Assembly (NCBI GenBank): GCA_022009815.1
Contig: CP091725.1
Span: 1,922,001-1,986,000, forward strand
Direction: 5' to 3'
DNA from: Bacteroidales bacterium
GTDB lineage: Bacteria; Bacteroidota; Bacteroidia; Bacteroidales; Muribaculaceae
DNA: 64,000 nt
The translations under genes were made by a program, and so were the position numbers. The notes beneath the pieces are model-generated. The model saw only the letters and a list, made by a program, of their open reading frames with translations. It made no database searches and was not told the DNA's origin. This document shows, piece after piece, positions 56,879 to 64,000 of this stretch (position 1 is its first letter; the number at the start of each line of letters is the position of its first letter).

Positions 56879-57338
56879 TTAAAGTTCGTCGTCGGCATAG
56901 AGATACTTGAGCATCGGTGTCTCGTAGTCGGTGATTTCCTCCGGCTTGAAGAAGCGTCGGATTTCAATCTTGGCATTCTCTACAGAGTCGGAGGCGTGGA
57001 CAATGTTCTGCTGTCCGCTCATGCAAAGGTCGCCGCGGATGGTGCCGAGCTCGGCGTGGCGTCCGCGGGTGGCACCGGTCATTTTGCGCACCACATCGAC
57101 AGCCTCAAGACCTTTAAGGCACATCACAACTACAGGTGAAGCCTGCATCGACTTTACGATTAATGGGAAACGGTTTGTCTGCCAAGTGAGCGTAATGTTC
57201 GCGGAGGACTTCATCGGAAAGAGTCATCATTTTCATGCCGATAATGATGAGGCCTTTCTTTTCAAAGCGTGAGATAACTTCGCCTGCCAATCCTCTCAGC
57301 ATAGCGCTTGGTTTAAGTATGACTAATGTTTTTTCCAT
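56879..57338 (-). CDS. ndk: Nucleoside diphosphate kinase, one frame break
   Basis: About 153 residues: MEKTLVILKPSAMLRGLAGE, then ISRFEKKGLIIIGMKMM, and the active-site His in NIVHASDSVENAKIEI. The break near 57185 lies in KPFFPLIVKSMQASPVVV; a five-T run reads as three. It exchanges phosphate among nucleotides. The Bacteroidetes promoter upstream is perfect. Confidence 0.93.
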
Positions 57339-57372
57339 GTTTTGCGATATTGTATTTTTTCTAAACGACTTC

Positions 57373-57403
57373 CAAAGATATATATTTATCTGCAAACAGC
57401 AAA
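57373..57403 (-). promoter_or_regulatory. Promoter of ndk
   Basis: On the minus strand, TTTG (57400-57403), 19-bp spacer and TATCTTTG (57373-57380) match the full consensus. Confidence 0.8.
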
Positions 57404-57412
57404 ATAGTAAAA

Positions 57413-57467
57413 GTGCTAAATCGATTGATTTTCACATTATTTGTGATTTTCACAATCGATTTAGCAC
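57413..57467. terminator. Long hairpin between recG and ndk
   Basis: A perfect 15-bp stem, GTGCTAAATCGATTG with CAATCGATTTAGCAC, with an inner CACA/TGTG pairing. T runs flank both sides. It may end recG read-through or act as a structured element upstream of the ndk promoter. The rest of 57468-57616 holds no recognised feature except a weak GCGC hairpin near 57489. Confidence 0.45.
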
Positions 57468-57616
57468 AATTTTTGCCGAAAACCCCAGCGCTATTTAAGC
57501 GCCACTTTTTGGCTGAGCCTTCTTCCTTTTGCCGTCTCGGCGATGGCGGTTTTTAGGATTCGCGCATGTGTTGTTATGATTGTCGCTATTGCAAATGGTG
57601 CGGCTTTCCCCTCGTT

Positions 57617-59705
57617 TTAACTGACTTTGCTCCAATCCATTTTTTTGTTGAAAAAGCGGTGTAACTGCTCGGCGAGGATGCGGTTTTGAGGCGTCTGGAG
57701 ATTGGGGTCGTCGGCGAGGACTGCCTCGGCAGCCTCGCGGGCGATGTTGAGAATCTGACCGTCGGAGCCGAGGTTGGCTATGCGCAGGTTGAATGCGATG
57801 CCGCTCTGCATGGTGCCCTCGATGTCGCCAGGACCGCGCAACTGCATGTCGGCTTCGGCGATTCGGAAGCCGTCGGTGGTCTCGGTCATGATTTCAAGAC
57901 GCTGGCGTGTTTCTTTGGCGATGTTGGGTTTCGTCATCAGGATGCAGTACGACTGGTCGGCTCCGCGTCCCACGCGTCCGCGCAGCTGGTGCAGCTGCGA
58001 CAGTCCGAAACGCTCGGCGTTTTCAATCACCATCACCGAGGCGTTTGGCACGTTGACGCCCACCTCGATAACCGTAGTCGCCACAAGAATCTGTGTCTGC
58101 TTGCTGGCAAACAGCTGCATCTGGCAGTCTTTTTCGGCAGGTTTCATCTTGCCGTGCACAAAGCTCACTTTGTAGCTGCGGAACGTGTTTCTGATATATT
58201 CAAATCCCTCCTCGAGCGCTTTCAACTCGAGCTTCTCGTTTTCCTGGATAAGAGGATACACGATGTATGCCTGTCGGCCAATCGACAGTTCGTGACCGAT
58301 GAGCCGGTTCACCCACTCGCGGTTGTTCTCGTAGCGCAGTATGGTTTGTATCGGCTTGCGTCCGGGCGGCAGTTCGTCGATTACCGACACGTCGAGGTCG
58401 CCGTAGACGGTCATGGCAAGCGTGCGCGGGATAGGCGTGGCTGTCATCACAAGCACGTGCGGCGGATTGAAGTTTCTTCCACAGACGGGCGCGTTGCGCC
58501 ACGCCGAAGCGGTGTTGCTCATCGATAATCACCAGCCCGAGGCATCGGAACTCCACGTTGTCCTCAATCACGGCGTGTGTGCCGATGAGAATGTGTATGG
58601 AGCCGTCGGTCAGTCCGGCGTGTATCTCGTCGCGTTTTTTCTTTTTTGTGGAACCAGTGAGCAGCTCCACGCGCACGCCTATCTTGCCTGCCATGGCGCT
58701 GAGCGACTCATAGTGCTGTGTGGCGAGAATCTCGGTGGGAGCCATCAGGCATGTCTGGAATCCGTTGTCGACGGCAATCAGAGCCGACATCAGCGCCACT
58801 ATTGTCTTGCCGCTTCCCACATCGCCTTGCAGCAGGCGGTTCATCTGACGTCCACTTCCGAGGTCGGCGCGGATTTCGTGCATCACGCGTTTCTGCGCCC
58901 CAGTAAGGGGGAATGGCAGCACGTCACTGTAGAAACGGTTGAAAAATTCACCGATGCGAGAGAAGACAAAGCCTTTCTGCTGTGCCTTGCGGCCGTTGGC
59001 TATGCGCAGTATGTTGAGCTGGATAAGAAACAACTCTTCAAACTTAAGCCGCAGTTTTGCCTTGTTGAGAAGGTCGACCGACTTCGGAAAGTGGATATTT
59101 TCCAGCGCGTCGCGCAGCGGAATCAGGTGATAGCGTTCGGTCACAGCCTGCGGCAGCGTTTCCGGTATGGACGTGACTTTTGCCAGCAGATTGGATATGA
59201 GCGTTTGGAATGTTTTTGACGTGAAGCCGCGATTGCGCAGCTTGTCGGTCATGTTGTAGGCTCCGCGCAGTCCGTGCGGCTCGTTGCCGGGCACCGACGT
59301 CTCGATTTCAGGGTGCGCAAGGTTGAAGCGGCCGTTGAAGATTGACGGTCTTCCGAAAATCACGTATTCCACCCCGGTGCGGTAGTTTTCAGCCACGAAT
59401 TTTATGCGGTTGAACCATACCACGTCGATGGTGCCTGTGCCGTCGGAAAACAATGCCTGCATTCTGCGCTTCGCGCCTTCGCCTACGGTTGTCATCGTGA
59501 CAAACCGCCCCTTCAGCTGAATGAACGGCATGCCCGATTCCAGCTCGCGTATCTGGAATATCCGGCTGCGGTCAACATATCTGAACGGGAAGTAGTAGAG
59601 CAGGTCGTAGAACGTGCGGATGTGGAGCTGCTCGGCAAGCAACTCCGCGCGTTTCGGACCCACTCCGGTCAGAAATTTGATGTCTATTTCGTCAAGCCTG
59701 CTCAT
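57617..59705 (-). CDS. recG: ATP-dependent DNA helicase RecG, one frame break
   Basis: About 696 residues. A wedge domain at the N-terminus (FLTGVGPKRAELLAEQLHIR), Walker A LLQGDVGSGKTIVALMSAL, DEQH box LVIIDEQHRFGVAQRARLW, motif III VMTATPIPRTLAMTVYG, and motifs V/VI VIEVGVNVPNASVMVIENAE and QLRGRVGRGADQSYC. A break near 58490 lies in LWKKNFNPPHVLV, where a five-A run reads as three. It drives fork regression and branch migration. It overlaps ispD by 14 nt. Confidence 0.94.
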
Positions 59706-60377
59706 TGCTGTCGGCGGAGAGTATCCATTCGGCGGTGTTGATGTCCATAGGGTGTGTGATTTTGATGTTGTTCACATCGCCGGGATATAGAGTCACCGGT
59801 GTGCCTCTGAACTCCACTACCGACGCATCGTCGGTGAAAAGCGGGCTGAAGGCGGTGGTGTAGGCTTCTTTCAGAATCTCAACGCGGAATGTCTGCGGTG
59901 TCTGTACGGCTACAAGCGACTCGCGGCTCACGTTGTGGCTGCCGTTGCGGTCAAGCTGGCGTATGCTGTCGGTGACGGGCACTGTGGGAATAGCCGTGCC
60001 ACACCGTGCCGCTGTCTCGAAGCCGGCGGCAATCACCTGTCGGCTGACAAGCGGACGCGCTCCGTCGTGCACGGCGACAAGGCATTCTGTCTCGTTGACG
60101 GCAAACAGGGCGTTGCGCACCGACTCGAAGCGGTTTGCTCCGCCTTCCACCACTTTGTGGGGAACGTCGAAATTGCGCAAGGCGCAGAGGTCGCCCCACA
60201 GCGTGAGGTGCTCAGAGGGAAGCGCCACAACAATGTTGATGTCCCGGTCGTAGTCGGCGAATGCCTTGATGGTGCGCATCAGCACAGGCACACCGCCGAG
60301 AGGAATGAACTGCTTTGGCAGTGTCGAGCCGAATCTCGTTCCCGAACCGCCAGCCACTATGATTGCGTATTTTTCAT
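59692..60377 (-). CDS. ispD: 2-C-methyl-D-erythritol 4-phosphate cytidylyltransferase, one frame break
   Basis: About 229 residues: IIVAGGSGTRFGSTLPKQFI (CTP-binding loop), VAVHDGARPLVSRQVI, and the C-terminal VTLYPGDVNNIKITHPMDI. MEP-pathway isoprenoid synthesis. The start is at 60375-60377; a five-A run right after the ATG should be six A, giving MKKYAIIVAGG. As written, the ATG frame hits a stop within about nine codons. No alternative start is as good. Confidence 0.9.
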
Positions 60378-60468
60378 TTCTGTAAAAAATTAGTCTACAA
60401 AATAAAGAAAAACTAATGAATTTGCCAAATCCTGAGTCTATGCCGTGGAGATTGTCAACTTTTTCTGC

Positions 60469-60476
60469 TACCTTTG
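60469..60476 (+). promoter_or_regulatory. -7 box of recR
   Basis: TACCTTTG ends only 5 nt before the recR ATG, so the transcript should be nearly leaderless. A TTG lies at 60452-60454 but with a short spacer (14 bp). Confidence 0.5.
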
Positions 60477-60481
60477 TCGTT

Positions 60482-61114
60482 ATGGAAAATGAATTTTCGT
60501 CGTCGTTGCTTGAGAATGCGGTCAATGAGATGGCCAAATTGCCAGGTATAGGCCGTAAAACGGCGTTGCGCCTGATTCTGCATCTGTTGCGTCAGGACAA
60601 GACTGCCGCGTTGTCGCTCGGCGACTCGATTATAAAATTGCGCGAGGGCATACGCTATTGCTCGGTGTGCCACAATATATCGGAAACCGACCGTTGCCCG
60701 ATATGCTCCGACACGTCGCGCGACGCGTCGACCGTCTGTGTGGTTGAAAACGTGAAGGATGTGATGGTGGTGGAGAACACCCGCCAGTATCATGGCCTTT
60801 ATCACGTGCTCGGCGGACTGATTTCGCCGATGGACGGCATCGGACCGCAGGACGTGGAGATTGAAAGCCTCGTGAAGCGGGTGGAGGCCGGTGGCGTAAA
60901 AGAAGTGATATTGGCACTGAGTGCCACGATGGAGGGCGACACGACGAATTTCTACATTTTCCGCAAACTTGCCGGCAGCGACGTGCGGATCACGATGCTG
61001 GCGCGCGGTGTGGCTGTGGGCAACGAGATTGAGTATACAGATGAGGTTACGCTCGGACGGTCAATCCAGAACCGCACGCTGTTTACCGACAGTTTCAACA
61101 ACTCTACTAAATGA
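60482..61114 (+). CDS. recR: Recombination protein RecR
   Basis: 210 residues: helix-hairpin-helix MAKLPGIGRKTALRLILHLL, the Cys4 zinc motif CSVCHNISETDRCPICSD, and a TOPRIM segment VCVVENVKDVMVVENTRQYH followed by GLYHVLGGLISPMDGIGP. It works with RecO and RecF in gap repair. Its stop overlaps the start of the next gene (ATGA). Confidence 0.95.
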   Translation: MENEFSSSLLENAVNEMAKLPGIGRKTALRLILHLLRQDKTAALSLGDSIIKLREGIRYCSVCHNISETDRCPICSDTSRDASTVCVVENVKDVMVVENTRQYHGLYHVLGGLISPMDGIGPQDVEIESLVKRVEAGGVKEVILALSATMEGDTTNFYIFRKLAGSDVRITMLARGVAVGNEIEYTDEVTLGRSIQNRTLFTDSFNNSTK

Positions 61115-62281
61115 ATGGAATGGAAGCAGGACACAGTGATATAGACGTTTCGATAGTGATTGTCAACTACAGGGTGAAGTATTTCCTTGAGCAGACGGTG
61201 CGTTCGGCAAAGGAGGCGCTGGCTGGATTCTCGGGCGAGATTATTGTGGTCGACAACAATTCCGGTGACGACTCGATAGAACATTTGAGAAAGTGTTTTC
61301 CCGATGTGATTGTGATAGAAAACAGGGAGAATGCCGGTTTCGGACGTGCCAACAACCAGGGGTTCGCCATTGCCCGCGGCAAATTCACGCTGATATTGAA
61401 CCCTGACACTATAATTGGCAGCCACACGCTGCGCGACTGTATGGATTTCTACGACAAGCATGCCGACGACTGTGGCGGTATCGGGGTGTGTATGCTCGAC
61501 GGAAACGGACGGTTTCTGCCGGAGTCGAAGCGGGCGTTCCCGACACCTTGGGTGTCGTTCTGCAAAATTTTCGGACTGTCGTCGCTGTTTCCGAAATCGC
61601 CGCTGTTTGCCAAATATCATTTGCGCTATCTGCCTTACGACCGTCCGCATCGTGTCGACATCCTCAGCGGTGCGTTTATTTTCATACGCACCGATCTGCT
61701 GCGCAGCATTGGCGGATTTGATGAGGATTTCTTTATGTATGGCGAGGATATCGACTTGTCTTACCGCATTGTGAAAGCTGGCTATTCAAACTACTATATT
61801 CCGTCGCCCATAATACATTACAAAGGCGAGAGCACACAGAAATTCATATCGCTATGTGAAGGTGTTCTACGAGGCTATGCAGATTTTCTTCCGCAAGCAT
61901 TATCCGCACTACAGTCTGGTCTATGGAGCGGTGATACGCTTTGCCATCAGTCTGCGCTCATGGATGGGGCTTGCTCACAGGTTTGTGGACCGCTTGCTGC
62001 CCAAAAAGCAGCCTGAGGTGGAATACTACGACTATGTGGAGGCGGTGACTGATGAATATCTTGAAATCAGAAATGCCTTGAAGGTGCCTTATGATGAGTA
62101 TTGCATTGTGCGCGACTTGAGCACACACCGTTTTTTCAGCAGCAGGGTTTTTGTGGTGTTCGACAACCGCAGATGCTCTTATTCGGAAACGATAAAGGCG
62201 ATATACCGGTTTTCGCGCAGAAATATGGACTTTGCAACCTATTTGTCGGAGTCGAAGGTGATGATAACTCCTAAAATGTAG
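61111..62281 (+). CDS. Family 2 glycosyltransferase (rhamnosyltransferase-like), one frame break
   Basis: About 390 residues. GT-A fold: DVSIVIVNYRVKYFLEQTVR, IIVVDNNSGDDSIEHLR, LILNPDTIIGSHTL (DxD-like), and VDILSGAFIFIRTDLLRSIG then DEDFFMYGEDIDLSYRI. A hydrophobic C-terminal half lies near residues 265-290. The break near 61850 is repaired by two A in GESTQKNSYRYVKVFYEAM. Acceptor unknown; surface glycan assembly likely. Confidence 0.87.
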
Positions 62282-62289
62282 AAACCGAC

Positions 62290-62811
62290 ATGCTTGACAA
62301 CGGAAAGGTTTATCTGCGGGCTCTCGAGCCTACCGACATCGACGTGATTCATCGGTGGGAGAACGATTGCGACTTGTGGCGTTTCGGATGTGCGACGGCT
62401 CCGTTCTCGCGCCATCAGATTTGGGAATATCTTAAAAACTACACTGCCGACATTTTTGCACAGAAGCAACTCCGGATGATGGTGTGCCTGAGAACCGCCG
62501 ACAATGCTGTGGGGATGATTGACCTTTTCGATTTCGATCCGGTGAACCGACGGGCGGCTGTCGGACTGTTGATTGACCGTGAATATCAGCGGCAGGGAAT
62601 AGGCGGGGATGCGATGGCGCTCTTGTTGGAGTATGCCCGCGACGTGCTTCATCTGCATCAGGTGTATGCGGTTGTGGCTGCCGACAATGCTCCGAGCCTG
62701 CGGATGTTTGAAAAGACAGGTTTCCGCAATGCGGGCACTTTGCGCGACTGGCTTCTGCGTGCCGACGGCGGATATGTCGACGCTTTGCAGATGCAGCTTA
62801 TTGTTGACTGA
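62290..62811 (+). CDS. GNAT-family N-acetyltransferase
   Basis: 173 residues of the RimJ/RimL-like branch: VYLRALEPTDIDVIHRWEND, then the acetyl-CoA loop LLIDREYQRQGIGGDAMALL and DNAPSLRMFEKTGFRNAGTL. Substrate unknown. It lies 8 nt downstream of the glycosyltransferase and converges with the MFS gene, overlapping its end by 14 nt. Confidence 0.85.
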   Translation: MLDNGKVYLRALEPTDIDVIHRWENDCDLWRFGCATAPFSRHQIWEYLKNYTADIFAQKQLRMMVCLRTADNAVGMIDLFDFDPVNRRAAVGLLIDREYQRQGIGGDAMALLLEYARDVLHLHQVYAVVAADNAPSLRMFEKTGFRNAGTLRDWLLRADGGYVDALQMQLIVD

Positions 62812-64000
62812 CGGCCTTTTTCTGCGTGTTTGGAAGAAGTCCTGCCACGATGCCGAGCAGCGGCGAGAACGAACTGACAAGAAATATATATTCCACACTT
62901 GTGCGGTCGGCAAGCCATCCGAAGAAAGCCGAACCCACACCGCCGAGTCCGAACATCAGTCCGAAAAACACCCCTGAAATCATACCGATTTTGTCGGGCA
63001 TAAGGTCGGTGGCGTAGACCACGATGGAGGAGAATGCCGATGAAATCACAAGCCCTACCACTACGGCGAGTGCGATGGTCCATCCGAACGACGCAAACGG
63101 AAGCATCAAGGCAAACGGAGCGGCGCCGAGGATGGATGCCCAAATCACGTATTTGCGGCCGAAACGGTCGCCGAGCAGTCCGCCGCCGAGTGTGCCTATG
63201 GCCGACGCGCCGAGAAAGGCGAAGAGGCAGAACTGCGATGCTTGTATCGAAATGTGGAATTTGTCAATCAGGAAGAAGGTGAAATAACTTGTCATACATG
63301 ACAGGTAGAAATATTTCGAGAAAATCAGTACCACAAGAATTGCAAGAACCCAATGCACGCGTCGGCGCGACAGGTGGATGAACGGTTGCGGTGTGGCTTT
63401 TTTATGCAATGTGGCGTTTAAAAGCCGGCGTTTGTACCAAGAGCCGATGTGCAGCATCGTGAGGATGGCTATGACAGTCACAATCGAGAACCAGCCGATT
63501 GAGCGCTGGCCGAACGGTTGTACCACGAGTGCCGCAAGAATCGGGCCGAGGGCATTTCCGCCGTTTCCGCCAACTTGAAAGATTGACTGCGCAAGGCTTT
63601 TTTTGCCGCCCGACGCCATCTGTGCCACTCGCGACGCTTCGGGGTGAAACACCGACGAGCCGAGTCCGATGAGACTTACAGACAGGATGATGAGGGCGAA
63701 TGTGCCGGCAAAGGCGAGCGACAGCAGTCCGGCAAGCGTGAAGCACATGCCCATGGCGAGGGCATAAGGGCGCGGATGGCGGTCGGCATAGAAACCGGTG
63801 AACGGCTGCAGAATCGACGACGTCATTTGAAAAAACAGCGTGATGATGCCTATCTGCGCGAACGAGAAGCCGTAGCTGTCTTTTATTATAGGGTAGATTG
63901 ACGGTATGACCGACTGTATCATGTCGTTCATAAAGTGGGAAAGCCCGGCGCACACCAGAATGGAGAATGCTGTGTTTTCGGCAGCCTGCTGATTGCTTGT
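62798..64000 (-). CDS. MFS transporter, Fsr (fosmidomycin-resistance)-like (start outside window)
   Basis: At least 400 residues with 12 predicted membrane segments; the frame is open to the window edge (TSNQQAAENTAFSILVCAGL). The Fsr-type N-terminus is seen as GLSHFMNDMIQSVIPSIYPI, and the MFS loop as GFYADRHPRPYALAMGMCFT. FHPEASRVAQMASGGKKSLA matches the loop of fosmidomycin-resistance proteins. Probably an antiporter for a small drug or metabolite. Confidence 0.87.
   Translation of the reverse strand, partial: TSNQQAAENTAFSILVCAGLSHFMNDMIQSVIPSIYPIIKDSYGFSFAQIGIITLFFQMTSSILQPFTGFYADRHPRPYALAMGMCFTLAGLLSLAFAGTFALIILSVSLIGLGSSVFHPEASRVAQMASGGKKSLAQSIFQVGGNGGNALGPILAALVVQPFGQRSIGWFSIVTVIAILTMLHIGSWYKRRLLNATLHKKATPQPFIHLSRRRVHWVLAILVVLIFSKYFYLSCMTSYFTFFLIDKFHISIQASQFCLFAFLGASAIGTLGGGLLGDRFGRKYVIWASILGAAPFALMLPFASFGWTIALAVVVGLVISSAFSSIVVYATDLMPDKIGMISGVFFGLMFGLGGVGSAFFGWLADRTSVEYIFLVSSFSPLLGIVAGLLPNTQKKAVSQQ

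Noticed and set aside
1..64000. tRNA, rRNA or known riboswitch genes
   Set aside because: The intergenic regions were scanned by eye; no cloverleaf with a TTCGANNC arm, no rRNA core and no recognisable riboswitch core was found.

Overview
The window is chromosomal DNA of a member of the Bacteroidales, most likely a gut Muribaculaceae-type organism (family placement is inference). Evidence: promoters of the Bacteroidetes type (TTTG about 19 bp before TAnnTTTG) precede many genes. The gene content is also typical: a biotin-dependent methylmalonyl-CoA decarboxylase cluster, an HU-family protein fused to a LysM-like domain, AsmA-like and DUF3078-like envelope proteins, and an inositol-lipid cluster. 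No rRNA, tRNA or CRISPR array was found.

Layout. 1-2.6 kb: mce, mmdA and a lamin-tail protein of the decarboxylase operon. 2.65-4.8 kb: dnaK behind a sigma-54-like promoter and an array of inverted repeats. 4.86-11.93 kb: an AT-rich, apparently acquired defence island on the minus strand. It holds a Wadjet-like SMC system (JetA, JetB, JetC and a short JetD) followed 6 nt later by an HNH nuclease gene. 12.2-13.7 kb: a membrane Ser/Thr kinase, divergent from the island. 13.8-17.2 kb: GDP-fucose synthesis (gmd, fcl) and a sugar aminotransferase. 17.3-28.6 kb: a Zn/Cd-type P-type ATPase with a palindromic operator, then housekeeping genes (aroB, a HAD phosphatase, an AsmA-like giant, a LuxR-type regulator with a RIC/hemerythrin-like protein, 5-FCL, an S41 protease, dCMP deaminase). 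28.8-34.7 kb, plus strand: pdxA and genes matching the Bacteroides inositol-lipid pathway (nucleotidyltransferase, ATP-grasp-like protein, PIP synthase, HAD phosphatase, and inositol-phosphate synthase from its own promoter). 34.8-40.3 kb: threonine aldolase, ferritin, two HU-family genes (one membrane-anchored with a LysM-like domain), and an SGNH/MBOAT O-acylation pair. 40.3-44.2 kb: a low-GC patchwork of two pieces of a DUF4143-type ATPase pseudogene, a structured RNA candidate, small unknown genes and kup. 44.3-50.96 kb: envelope and hypothetical genes plus dgt. 51-52.5 kb: a degraded-looking IS110 copy with a structured noncoding flank. 52.5-64 kb: mltG, a repeat-rich secreted protein, sdaA, an M23/LysM peptidase, ndk, recG, ispD, recR, a glycosyltransferase, a GNAT protein and an Fsr-like MFS transporter cut by the window end.

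A dominant feature is an extraordinary number of single- and double-base frame breaks. About 30 occur in genes that should be intact (dnaK, recG, ndk, ispD, the S41 protease and others). Most can be repaired by restoring one or two A/T to a shortened A or T run, so they look like homopolymer deletions from long-read assembly rather than pseudogenisation. I therefore give full gene spans across the breaks and state where each lies. The items most worth following up are the Wadjet-like operon with its HNH partner, the HU-TM-LysM protein, the structured RNA candidate at 40.63-40.88 kb and the dnaK regulatory region.
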